64,000 nt of DNA from Meiothermus sp. (GTDB lineage Bacteria > Deinococcota > Deinococci > Deinococcales > Thermaceae): contig NZ_BPIJ01000002.1 of the NCBI RefSeq assembly GCF_026004055.1, positions 1,803 to 65,802 of the forward strand, given 5' to 3'. Below the pieces are notes generated by a model. That model saw only the letters and a list, made by a program, of their open reading frames with translations, was not told where the DNA came from and ran no database searches. Made by a program: the position numbers and the translations under genes. Shown here one piece after another: positions 49,988 to 58,054 of the stretch; position 1 is the first letter of the stretch, and each line of letters starts with the position of its first letter.

Positions 49988-51841
49988 ATCCATCAAATAC
50001 GTCCTGAACCATTCCAGATAAGCATTCAGACGGGCCACACGCCGGTCGGGGCGGCCTGAGCGGCTCAGTTCGTGGCCCTCCTCGGGCACCCGGAAAAACC
50101 GGGTGGGCACCCCTTTTTGCAGCAAGACCGTGTACCAGGTCTCGCCCTGGTCTATGGGGCAGCGGTGATCCTGCTCGGAGTGCACCACCAGGGTGGGGGT
50201 TTGTACCTGATGTGCCAGCGAGAGCGGGCTCTTTTGCCACAGTACCTCGGGGTTCTCCCAGGGCCTGGCTCCCAGTTGCAGATAGGTAAAGCGCGGCCCG
50301 ATGTCGGAAGCGCCATAAAAGCTGGTCCAGTTGCAGATGCTTCGGTCGGTCACGGCGGCTTTGAAGCGGGCCGGGTGCCGGGCGGTGAGCCAGTTGGTCA
50401 TGTAGCCCCCATACGAACCCCCCGCCACCGCCACCCGGTGGGCGTCCAGGGGAAACTGAGCCAGCACGTGATCCAAAAAGCCCAGCAGGTCTTTTTCGTC
50501 AATATCGCCCCAGCGCTTGTCCAGCTCCACATAGTCCTGCCCGTAGCCCGTCGAACCCCTGGGGTTACAGTAGGCTACAGCAAAGCCGGCGGCGCGGAAG
50601 AACTGCAACTGCAGCATGGGGGCATTGCCAAAAGCAGTGTGGGGGCCGCCGTGAATGTACAGAATAACCGGATGAGGGCCCTCCCCTTCGGGCAGCAAGA
50701 CCCAACCCTGCACGGTATGGCCCTCGGGGGCCTCGTAGCGCACCTCTTGTGGGGTGGTCAGTTCGGGCAACACTCCGGTGTTGGGGTCAAAGAGTACCTC
50801 TCCTCTGCGGGTCAGGCAAGCGCCGTGCGTGAAATTTTCCGAGAGGGTATAGAGGTCGTTACCGCAGAAGGTAAAGCCCAGGATGCTGAACTCCGCCGGG
50901 CTGAAGAACCGGGCCTCTCCCCCCAGCGTCACCGCCAGCAGTCGGGCCGAGCCCTGGTGGGTGACCACCACGTACACCCGCCCATCGGGCCCCACCTTGG
51001 GGGTTTGCACTCCGGTGCCAATGCGCATATCCGAGTTCACCGAGTTGAGGAAAGAACCCTCGGCCAGCAGGCTAATAGTTCCATCTAACCCTCGGTAATA
51101 GAGCTTGGACTCAGTACCACCCCCCCGTTCCCAGGCATGGGCCAGGTAGACCAGTCCCCCATCGGGGGTGGGCTCGAGGCCGCCGATGGGCCCCACCCCG
51201 CCAAACAGCTCGTCCATCTGCCCGTCCAGGCTCACGTGATAGGCCCGCTGAATCCAGCTCCAGCGCTCTTGGGGCGATCCCGAAGCCGTGAAGTACAGCC
51301 CGTTCCCCACGGCATTCCAGGCTGCGTCTTCGACATCCTGAGCGAGTTTGACCAGCGGCCTGACGGCCCCCTCCTCCCATAGCCAGAGCTCCCTGGGTTG
51401 CCCCGGCAACAAGCCCCTGGCATCGAATTTGAACGGCCAGGTTTCGTAGATGCGGGGTTCGTCGGGTTGGGGTGGCTCGTAGTCGCCTCGAGTCAACAGC
51501 GCAATTCGGCTGCCGTCAGGGCTTACCTTGTAAGCTTCCACCCCAGCCTTAAACTGGGTCATCTGCTCGGCCTCGCCCCCTGTGAGGGGCAAGCGAAACA
51601 GTTGGGTGGCTTTGTCAACCTTGCGGGTGAAGTAGATGTATTGCCCCCGCCAGAAGGGCGCTTTGGCCTCGCCCTGCGTGAGCAAACGCATCGCCCCGTC
51701 CCACAGGGCTAAACGGGAGCGGTAACGGGGAGGCTCCTTTTCGGGCCGCTCGATGTCGGTGTAAATAAATAGGGGCTTGCCGCCAGGGCCTTCGGTCAGG
51801 TCGGACAGAAAACGGAGTTGATACAACAGATCGGGCGTCAC
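49985..51841 (-). CDS. S9 family peptidase (acylaminoacyl-peptidase-like)
   Basis: 618 residues from GTG 51841. The N-terminal 350 residues form a beta-propeller (YKVSPDGSRIALLTRGDY and similar blades); the C-terminal alpha/beta-hydrolase domain carries the nucleophile in AGGSYGGYMTNW (Ser at about 475), the Asp in HSEQDHRCPID and the His in EEGHELSRSGRPDRR. It cleaves short peptides or acyl-amino acids, in the cytoplasm since no signal peptide is seen. The TAG stop (49985-49987) is at the edge of repeat A. Leaderless start. Confidence 0.9.
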   Translation of the reverse strand: MTPDLLYQLRFLSDLTEGPGGKPLFIYTDIERPEKEPPRYRSRLALWDGAMRLLTQGEAKAPFWRGQYIYFTRKVDKATQLFRLPLTGGEAEQMTQFKAGVEAYKVSPDGSRIALLTRGDYEPPQPDEPRIYETWPFKFDARGLLPGQPRELWLWEEGAVRPLVKLAQDVEDAAWNAVGNGLYFTASGSPQERWSWIQRAYHVSLDGQMDELFGGVGPIGGLEPTPDGGLVYLAHAWERGGGTESKLYYRGLDGTISLLAEGSFLNSVNSDMRIGTGVQTPKVGPDGRVYVVVTHQGSARLLAVTLGGEARFFSPAEFSILGFTFCGNDLYTLSENFTHGACLTRRGEVLFDPNTGVLPELTTPQEVRYEAPEGHTVQGWVLLPEGEGPHPVILYIHGGPHTAFGNAPMLQLQFFRAAGFAVAYCNPRGSTGYGQDYVELDKRWGDIDEKDLLGFLDHVLAQFPLDAHRVAVAGGSYGGYMTNWLTARHPARFKAAVTDRSICNWTSFYGASDIGPRFTYLQLGARPWENPEVLWQKSPLSLAHQVQTPTLVVHSEQDHRCPIDQGETWYTVLLQKGVPTRFFRVPEEGHELSRSGRPDRRVARLNAYLEWFRTYLMD

Positions 51842-51847
51842 CCCCTT

Positions 51848-51853
51848 ACTTTA
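51848..51853 (-). promoter_or_regulatory. -10 box TAAAGT for leaderless peptidase gene
   Basis: On the minus strand TAAAGT ends six bases before GTG 51841. Confidence 0.5.
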
Positions 51854-51935
51854 CCTGACCGGCGGGTCAGTAGGGCAGCGGGTCACGTCGACCTGGTTTG
51901 ACTAGGCCGATGGGAGAAATACATCTATCCTTACT

Positions 51936-52030
51936 GCGTTAGGCGATCTCGGGGGCCAAAGTGGATGGAATCTCTAACGATGTACTCGGTGTGCGGTACA
52001 TAACTTCGGCAATTGACTTACCGGAGCATT
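51936..52030 (+). repeat. Decayed right end of repeat B
   Basis: GATCTCGGGGGCC, GATGGAATCTCTAACGATGTA and GTGCGGTACATAACTTCGG match the last 85 bases of B with a few changes and gaps. The terminus TTACCGGAGCATTGA is a degraded TTACCAGACCATTAG and lies inside the 3' end of the FAD-oxidase gene. The rest of B is absent. Confidence 0.75.
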
Positions 52031-53373
52031 GAGTCGAAGATTTTGCCCGGGTTGAGCAGGCCTTCGGGATCGAAGAGCCGCTTGATCTGCCGCATCCAGT
52101 CCAGGGCAGGCCCGTGTTCTTTGGGTAGGTACTTTTTCTTGCGCAGCCCCACCCCGTGCTCGCCGGTGCAGGTGCCGCCTAGGGCCAGGGTATGCTCTAC
52201 CAACCGCTCGGAAAACACCTCGGCCCGGTAATCACCCGGCTCACAGACCACCAGGGTATGGAAATTGCCGTCGCCCACATGGCCCAGGATATTGCCGGCC
52301 AGGCCCAACTCGCGCAGCAAGCGGCCGGCAAACTCCACCAACTCGGGCATCTTGGAAATGGGTACGGCGGTATCGGTGGAAAGGTATTCCTTTCCTGGAT
52401 ACAGGTTGACCAAAGCCCAGTAAGCCTGGTGCCGGGCCTCCCACTGGGCGGTGCGTTCCTCTTGGGTGTGGGCGGCATCTACGCTCAGGGCGCCAGCCTG
52501 GTGCATCAGCTCGAGGGCCAAACTCGACTCGGCCTCGAGGGCTGCCCGAGTCGAGGAGTGAAACTCCACGAAGAGCGCAGGTTTTTCCGGGTAGCTGCGG
52601 CCCAGGTAGCGGTTGATGGCCCGGATACCCACCTCGTCTACGAGCTCGAGCCTCGCAACCGGTAGTCCGCTGGCCATAACGACGTAGGCGGCCTGGGCGG
52701 TGTCGGAAAGGTGGTCGAAAAAGACCCGCAGGGTGTGGATGTGCTCGGGGATGGGATGGAGCTTCAGGGTCAGGCGGGTGATGATGCCTAAGGTGCCCTC
52801 GGAACCGATAAACAGGTCTTTGAGGTCGTAGCCTGCGCTGGTCTTGCGAACCCCCCGGCCTAGTTCCAGTACCTCGCCGTTGGCCAACACCACCTGTAAG
52901 GCCAGGACATTCTGCCGCATCCCCCCATAGCGCACAGTGGTGGTGCCCGAGGCGTTGGTGGCCGCCATGCCGCCCAGGCTGGCATCCGCGCCGGGGTCTA
53001 CCGGAAAGAACAGGCCGGTGCCTTTAAGCGCCTCGTTGAGGGCTTTGCGGGTCAGGCCCGGCTCCACAACCACCATAAAATCTTGAGGATGAAGCTGTAC
53101 CACCCGGTTCATCCTGGAAACATCCAGCGAGAGGGCTTGTCCCTGGGGAATCACCTGCCCTTCAAGGCTGCTGCCGGCTCCAAAAGGAACTACCGGAACG
53201 CGGTGTTCCCGCGCCCAGGCCAGGGTGCTTTGAATATCCGAGAGGCTCTCGGCAAAGACCACCGCCAAGGGCGGGTGGCGAAGGGGATAGCTTTCGTCCT
53301 TGCCATGGGCCTCGAGGTCACTCGGGGCGGTGCTGACCTTCTGGGGCAGGAGGTTTTTCAGGCTTTCCAGCAT
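52018..53373 (-). CDS. FAD-linked oxidase (GlcD / D-lactate dehydrogenase-like)
   Basis: 451 residues from ATG 53373. FAD-binding PCMH domain (VVPFGAGSSLEGQVIP, MVVVEPGLTRKALNEAL, DPGADASLGGMAATNASGTTTVRYGG, DLFIGSEGTLGIITRLTLKL) and the C-terminal oxidase domain with GHVGDGNFHTLVV and TGEHGVGLRKKKYL, which oxidises a 2-hydroxy acid such as glycolate or D-lactate. The last codons (SMLR-stop) fall in the decayed terminus of a B repeat, and the start lies next to a repeat A, so both ends touch mobile repeats. GTG 53379 is an alternative start. Confidence 0.9.
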   Translation of the reverse strand: MLESLKNLLPQKVSTAPSDLEAHGKDESYPLRHPPLAVVFAESLSDIQSTLAWAREHRVPVVPFGAGSSLEGQVIPQGQALSLDVSRMNRVVQLHPQDFMVVVEPGLTRKALNEALKGTGLFFPVDPGADASLGGMAATNASGTTTVRYGGMRQNVLALQVVLANGEVLELGRGVRKTSAGYDLKDLFIGSEGTLGIITRLTLKLHPIPEHIHTLRVFFDHLSDTAQAAYVVMASGLPVARLELVDEVGIRAINRYLGRSYPEKPALFVEFHSSTRAALEAESSLALELMHQAGALSVDAAHTQEERTAQWEARHQAYWALVNLYPGKEYLSTDTAVPISKMPELVEFAGRLLRELGLAGNILGHVGDGNFHTLVVCEPGDYRAEVFSERLVEHTLALGGTCTGEHGVGLRKKKYLPKEHGPALDWMRQIKRLFDPEGLLNPGKIFDSMLR

Positions 53374-53379
53374 GACCAC

Positions 53380-53385
53380 AGCTTA
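53380..53385 (-). promoter_or_regulatory. -10 box TAAGCT at the edge of repeat A
   Basis: On the minus strand TAAGCT ends six bases before ATG 53373. Its TA is at the junction with repeat A. Confidence 0.4.
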
Positions 53386-53604
53386 CAGCGCTCTTCACAG
53401 ACGTGGCCGCCCACGAAAACGAGAAGGGACAAGCAGACATGCCTCACCGAGGTGAGGCACGCTTGTCTGCGTTGCGTCTGGGCCAGGTTAGCCACGTTGT
53501 GGCTAACCTGGCAGACGCATGTTACGCACTGGGGCGTGGGCCACGGGTGCTTGGGTTTCGAGTTTCCCGGCGGCCACTGTTCTGTCCAGGACAAAAGATT
53601 CTTA

Positions 53605-53728
53605 TACCAGATTCGGTTAGTTCGTCACCGAATGGTGACGAACTAACCCGACCGAAGGGAGTGCTCTAGGATTCAAAAAGATAGCCTCTTGGTTTTTGGT
53701 TTTGAAGAGTATCTTTTTGAATCCGGTA
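53605..53728 (+). mobile_element. Repeat C (short form) nested
   Basis: Flanked by TTA on both sides. Confidence 0.87.
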
Positions 53729-53731
53729 TTA

Positions 53732-54070
53732 GTGCTCTGGTAACAAAATACGCAGTATGGGGTTTAGCCTTCAGAACGCGCCGTGTCTCGTAAACCTGGG
53801 CCTTCGGTGTCTTGCCTGTACGGTCATGCAAAAAGCACCCCACCCCGCTTCGCCCCTTCCCTCCCCTACTGCGTAGGGGAGGCCAGGTGGGGTGGCTGAC
53901 CTGGCCCTTCACGCAGCGGATTGGGGGCCTTGCCTGATACCCTCCCCCACCCTCCCTACGCGGTAGGGAGGGCGTTTTTAGGCCATCTCGGGGGCCGAAG
54001 TGGGATGGAATCTCTACATCGATGTATTCGGGGTGCGGTACATAACTTCGGAAATTTAGTTACCAGACCA
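53732..54070 (+). mobile_element. Repeat B nested
   Basis: GTGCTCTGGTAAC (one change) to GTTACCAGACCA, flanked by TTA on both sides. Confidence 0.86.
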
Positions 54071-54238
54071 TTAGTCCCCGATGGCTCGATATTTGTGAAG
54101 AGTGCTCCAACCTGAATAAAGGGGCGGGGGCGTGTCTTGCAGTCGCCTGGATCGGTGATATTTGGCCCATGAATGAGCGCTGAGCGTTAAGTGAATGCTG
54201 TTGGTGACCAATGCGCCAAACCTTCCTCTATAAACTGC

Positions 54239-54244
54239 TACCCT
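54239..54244 (+). promoter_or_regulatory. -10 box TACCCT for leaderless TPR gene
   Basis: TACCCT ends six bases before GTG 54251. Confidence 0.4.
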
Positions 54245-54250
54245 GTCCCA

Positions 54251-54685
54251 GTGATGGGTGCTCTGACCAAGGTTCACCAACAAACTGCGCATGAAAACCT
54301 ACAGCGGCTCTTGCGAGAGGCCTGGTTTCAGCTCGAACAGCAGCCTTTAGAAGCGGCGGTGCTGGCCCGACAGGCCGAGCACCTAGCTCGGCGTTCCGGC
54401 GACAACCGGGCCTGGGCCCAGAGCTTTTTTATCTGGGGCGTAAGCAGCCTCTATGGGGGAGATAACCACGAGGCCATCTCCCTTTTATCAAGGGCATTGG
54501 CTGTGTATCGCTTTCTGGGCGACGAACAGGGGCAGTGGTCTTGTCTGAAAGCCATCGCGCTGGCCTGGGGTTATCTTGGTGACGCAAACCAGGCCCTCGA
54601 GACCCATGCTCACGCCAACGCCTTTAAGCGTCAGGCCGAGTTTGCCCGCACAGCCCGTTGGCTCCATTGGTTCGCAGCCAATTGA
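54251..54685 (+). CDS. TPR-repeat protein
   Basis: 144 residues from GTG 54251 (ATG 54254 next). Helical pairs of tetratricopeptide type: NLQRLLREAWFQLEQQPLEAAVLARQAEHLARRSGD, WAQSFFIWGVSSLYGGDNHEAISLLSRALAVYRFLGD and WSCLKAIALAWGYLGDANQALETHAHA. It resembles the N-terminal TPR part of larger bacterial signalling proteins; nothing follows the repeats, so it is either a small adaptor or a truncated gene. It lies just after the composite repeat. Confidence 0.7.
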   Translation: MMGALTKVHQQTAHENLQRLLREAWFQLEQQPLEAAVLARQAEHLARRSGDNRAWAQSFFIWGVSSLYGGDNHEAISLLSRALAVYRFLGDEQGQWSCLKAIALAWGYLGDANQALETHAHANAFKRQAEFARTARWLHWFAAN

Positions 54686-54805
54686 TATTTTTTCCAGGTT
54701 TTGACACTTTGAGTTTCGGAGCGTCAGGCCATTGATTGCCATTTTGCACGTCCAGCACGGTTTATTTGCTCTTGACTTGGGGCCTGGATTGTTGCAACCT
54801 GAAGT

Positions 54806-55204
54806 ATGGCAAGTGCTGTGAAGCGTGAGGTCTGGCAAGACGTAGAGGTGAATCTGGAGCTTTCGCTCGAGTTTGACCCCGAGGCGTTTTTGCGGCGCTA
54901 CCCCGGCTTGGCGCTGGTGCTGGCGGAGTTGCTGGTAGGGCCGCCGCGGCGCTGGCGCGACCCCGCCGAGCTGCTGCCCTATGCCGGTTGTAAGAGCCTG
55001 GAGGCCAAGCTACCCCGTCTGCGCTTTAGTCCCCTGGAGACCCGCCCTTTAGCTCAGGCCCTCGACAAGCTGTTTACTACCCTTGAGTTCAGCATAGTAG
55101 GGCACAAGGTAATCGCGGTTCCACCGCCCAGCAAAGCCATCGAACTACCCGAGGGCTGGCGGGCACAAAGCGGGGTGTGGCTATGTCATCAGCCGCTGGC
55201 ATAA
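54806..55204 (+). CDS. Hypothetical 132-residue protein
   Basis: Not recognised. Mixed alpha/beta, no signal peptide. Segments LELSLEFDPEAFLRRYPGLALVLAELL and RRWRDPAELLPYAG are rich in Leu, Arg and Glu; a proline-rich bit (VPPPSKAIELPEGW) precedes the end. Codon use is like that of the neighbouring genes, which supports a real gene. No clear ribosome binding site before ATG 54806. Stands 120 bases after the TPR gene. Confidence 0.6.
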   Translation: MASAVKREVWQDVEVNLELSLEFDPEAFLRRYPGLALVLAELLVGPPRRWRDPAELLPYAGCKSLEAKLPRLRFSPLETRPLAQALDKLFTTLEFSIVGHKVIAVPPPSKAIELPEGWRAQSGVWLCHQPLA

Positions 55205-55448
55205 GCGCCTTCGCGAAAACCTCTTTCACCCCTCCATCGTAAAAAGCGGTATAGCTCAGATGGGTCACATGGCTGTGCTGGGTTCATTAGCGCTCTAAGT
55301 CTAACTTCGCTCGAGGTTGTACAGCACGCCGTAACTGGCTATGCCATCACCAAGTAGGATTTGGTTCCCCCCCTACAGATTGGACAGGTCTAGCATTTGT
55401 TTGAAAATGGCCTAAGCTGAAAGGGCGTGGCCTGCTGCCACAACTGCT

Positions 55449-56546
55449 ATGCCGCAACGAATTTTGCTGGTCTACACCAAAGCTGGGGGTGGGCATTTTG
55501 CCCTGGCGCAGAACCTGCACAAACTACTCACCGAACTCGAGCCCGAATCCGAGGTGCGTCTGTTCAACTTTTTAGATGTGGGGCCGCGCTGGATTGCCCA
55601 GGCCATCCAGGACGGCTACAACTTTGCCGTCAACAAACAACGCTGGCTATTTACGGTGTTTCAAGCCTTCTACCAAACCCGCCCGGCTATTCAGTCTTTT
55701 GCTCGGGTACTGGGGATGCGCCTAGCCCCGGCCATCAACGAATACCTGGAGGCGTTTCGCCCCGACAAAATCATCTATTGCTATCCGGTTAACCACGGTT
55801 TTCGCCGACTGCCCTATGTGAGGAAACACAAGCCCAAAACCCTTACCGTGGTGAGCGATATTTTTAGCCCTCACCTGTACTGGTTCATAGACACCAAAGA
55901 CCAGTATGTGGTGGCCAGCCCCGAAGCCTATAGCATTGCGAGGCGCTACCGGGTGCCCCCCGAAAATCTGCATTACTTCCAGACCCTGATTGATCCCAAA
56001 TACGATCAACCCCTCGAGCCCTCCGAAGTAGCCCGCCTGCGCCAGGAGTGGGGTCTTGTGCATCCCTTTACCGTCTTGATTACAGGAGGGGGTGCCGGTC
56101 TCAAGATTAGCTTCAAGCTGGTGCGCGAACTGGTCAAGATCGAGGGCGTCAATGTGGTGGTGGTGTGCGGCTACAACCAGAAACTTTACCGCCAGCTCGA
56201 GGCCTTCAAGCAAAAGAACCACCTTTCCAACCTGATTTTGTTTGGCTTCACCAAGCAGATGTACGAGCTCATTAACGTTTCCAACGTGGTGGTCTCTAAA
56301 GCGGGCCCCGCCACCATTGCCGAGGTGCTCTCCCAACACAAAGATTTGATTGTTTGCGACTATGTATGGCCGCAAGAGTACGGCAACGTCGAGCTCATTC
56401 GGCACGAGAAACTGGGTTACTACATCCGCCAACCCCGCAAAATTGCCGAGAAGATTCGAGAACTCAAAGCCCGGCCCCCTGAGCGCAAAACCCTAAACCT
56501 GCAAAACGACATCGTTCGGCTGGCCAAGTACATCCTGGCGATGTGA
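55449..56546 (+). CDS. MGDG-synthase-like glycosyltransferase (GT28 type)
   Basis: 365 residues. N-terminal acceptor domain starts RILLVYTKAGGGHFALAQNLHKLL, the glycine-rich entry of monogalactosyl/glucosyl-diacylglycerol synthases, and contains YPVNHGFRRLPYVRKHKPKT and VVSDIF. The C-terminal donor domain has VLITGGGAGLKISFKLVREL, LFGFTKQMYELINVSNVVVSKAGPATIAEVLS and VWPQEYGNVELI. It likely transfers a sugar to a membrane lipid for the glycolipids typical of this group. Soluble, membrane-associated. Start lacks an evident ribosome site; 55205-55448 upstream holds no supported gene. Confidence 0.85.
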   Translation: MPQRILLVYTKAGGGHFALAQNLHKLLTELEPESEVRLFNFLDVGPRWIAQAIQDGYNFAVNKQRWLFTVFQAFYQTRPAIQSFARVLGMRLAPAINEYLEAFRPDKIIYCYPVNHGFRRLPYVRKHKPKTLTVVSDIFSPHLYWFIDTKDQYVVASPEAYSIARRYRVPPENLHYFQTLIDPKYDQPLEPSEVARLRQEWGLVHPFTVLITGGGAGLKISFKLVRELVKIEGVNVVVVCGYNQKLYRQLEAFKQKNHLSNLILFGFTKQMYELINVSNVVVSKAGPATIAEVLSQHKDLIVCDYVWPQEYGNVELIRHEKLGYYIRQPRKIAEKIRELKARPPERKTLNLQNDIVRLAKYILAM

Positions 56547-56625
56547 GTACCGCAAACCAGATTTCCGTGCCAGCCCTCTGCAAAAGGGTTTGTTTGAGTC
56601 TTTGGCGCTCAGTTTTGGGCAATCT

Positions 56626-57582
56626 TCAGGCTTGGCCCAGAATCTTCTCGATACGCTCCAAGGCCTCCTGCGGCAAATCCACCCCCGCAGCTCCCAGGCT
56701 TTCTTTGAGCTGCTCGGGTTTGGTGGCCCCGGTAATGGCGCTGCTCACGCCCTTTTGCCGCAAGACCCAGGCCAGGGCCAGTTGGGTACGGGAGAGGCCC
56801 AGCTCGCTGGCCACCTTTTTGAGCGCCTTGACCTTTTTCACATTTTCGTCGGTCAGGAACCGGCTACCAAACTGCGGATAGCGCTCGAAACGACTATCTT
56901 TGGGAATACCCTTGTCATAGCGCCCGGTAAGCATCCCCATCGCCAGGGGGCTCCAGACCACCATGCCCAGCCCAAAGCGCTCGGTCTCGGGCAGGATTTC
57001 TTGCTCGACCCGTTCCCGGTAGAGCATCGAGTATTGCGGCTGCTCCACCGCAGGGGGGTGCAGCCCGTTGGCCCTGGCAAACTGCACGGCCTCCACAATG
57101 CGGGCCGCAGGCCACTCCGAAGTCCCCCAGTAGAGCACCAGGCCTCGATCTACCAGATTGCTCATGGTGGTCACGATTTCTTCCATGGGCACCTCGGGGT
57201 CGTGGCGGTGGCAGAAGTACAGGTCGAGGTAGTCGGTGCCCATGCGCTTCAGGCTGCGCTCCAGGCTTTCCCGCACGTGCTTGCGCGAAAGGCCCCGCCC
57301 GTTGGCATCGTCGCTGGTAGGCCAGAAGACCTTGCTCGAGAGAACCAACTCGTGGCGGGGGAACTGCTCCAGCAGAGCTTTGCTCATCAGTTCTTCGGCC
57401 AACCCTTTGGCGTACACATCGGCATTGTCGAAGAAGTTGATGCCACCCTCATAGGCGATACGGGTGATTTGTTTGATTCGCTCGAGGTCGTTAACGGCAT
57501 CGCCATAGGTGACCCAGGCTCCCAAAGAGATTTCCGAGACCTTCAGGCCCCACTGGCCAAGCTTACGATAGCGCATGGACAT
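56626..57582 (-). CDS. Aldo/keto reductase
   Basis: 318 residues of the potassium-channel-beta-subunit-like AKR group. MRYRKLGQWGLKVSEISLGAWVTYG, the catalytic Asp/Tyr in FFDNADVYAKGLAEEL (D52, Y57), the Lys in LVLSSKVFW, the His in YLDLYFCHRHDPEVPMEEI, and the NADPH-binding C-terminal ITGATKPEQLKESL are all present. Reduces aldehydes or ketones; substrate unknown. GGAGG precedes ATG 57582; a second ATG is two codons in. Stands alone. Confidence 0.92.
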   Translation of the reverse strand: MSMRYRKLGQWGLKVSEISLGAWVTYGDAVNDLERIKQITRIAYEGGINFFDNADVYAKGLAEELMSKALLEQFPRHELVLSSKVFWPTSDDANGRGLSRKHVRESLERSLKRMGTDYLDLYFCHRHDPEVPMEEIVTTMSNLVDRGLVLYWGTSEWPAARIVEAVQFARANGLHPPAVEQPQYSMLYRERVEQEILPETERFGLGMVVWSPLAMGMLTGRYDKGIPKDSRFERYPQFGSRFLTDENVKKVKALKKVASELGLSRTQLALAWVLRQKGVSSAITGATKPEQLKESLGAAGVDLPQEALERIEKILGQA

Positions 57583-57645
57583 GATAACCTCCGCCCGCTA
57601 TCTTATGGCTTGTCGGCGGGCTCAGTGTGTTTTTGCTCTCTTTGA

Positions 57646-57729
57646 GCGGTTCCCACGAATAGTCCCTACAGCAAAAACTGCTGTAGGGACAATACGAGCC
57701 ACCGCGTGGGCCCTTTTGGTGGGAACCGC
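57646..57729 (+). repeat. Repeat E
   Basis: Ends GCGGTTCCCAC / GTGGGAACCGC are perfect 11-bp inverted repeats, as at 24.2 kb. Inside is an 11-bp hairpin GTCCCTACAGC / GCTGTAGGGAC. Confidence 0.65.
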
Positions 57730-57739
57730 GATTGGCAGC

Positions 57740-57955
57740 CTAGGAGTCGGTCTGGAGTTCGATAACGGCTGCCGGGGCCACAAATCCGATGGTCTTGTGG
57801 GTGCCATCGCAAAAGGGCTTGTTGTTCGAGTGTCCGCAGCGACACAACGAGACTTTGGGCTTCTCGACCACTATTTCCTGGTCGCCCTGGCGGTACACGT
57901 ACTTGCCACCTGTTTCGATGCCGATAGAGCCGTTCTCGCGGAACTCAATTTTCAT
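57740..57955 (-). CDS. CDGSH-type iron-sulfur protein
   Basis: 71 residues. The 2Fe-2S site is CRCGHSNNKPFCDGTH, i.e. Cys-X-Cys, Cys and His ligands of the mitoNEET-like fold. It may transfer clusters or electrons; physiological role in bacteria unclear. ATG 57955 is chosen since a TACAAT box ends seven bases upstream; the longer frame to 57973 would start upstream of that promoter. Confidence 0.9.
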   Translation of the reverse strand: MKIEFRENGSIGIETGGKYVYRQGDQEIVVEKPKVSLCRCGHSNNKPFCDGTHKTIGFVAPAAVIELQTDS

Positions 57956-57962
57956 GGCACCC

Positions 57963-57968
57963 ATTGTA
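57963..57968 (-). promoter_or_regulatory. -10 box TACAAT for leaderless CDGSH gene
   Basis: On the minus strand TACAAT ends seven bases before ATG 57955. Confidence 0.55.
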
Positions 57969-58054
57969 CCCACGCTCGGGGTTTTTCAAAAAATAACGAG
58001 AGGAAACAACTACCGCCCATACCCGGTAGGCCGGCTTTTTGTATCTACTTTTTA

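Larger units (their letters stand above)
53387..54107 (+). mobile_element. Composite repeat: A split by nested C and B
   Basis: Left end CAGCGCTCTTCACAGAC, right end GTGAAGAGTGCTC. After AAGATTC come TTA-C-TTA-B-TTA and then GTCCCCGATGG. The first A hairpin has loop GA where the copies at 10.4 and 26.4 kb have TC. Confidence 0.87.

Noticed and set aside
55240-55300. tRNA-like stretch (TAGCTCAGATGGG ... TGGGTTCA)
   Set aside because: D- and T-arm-like words are there, but no acceptor stem, anticodon arm or correct spacing can be built.
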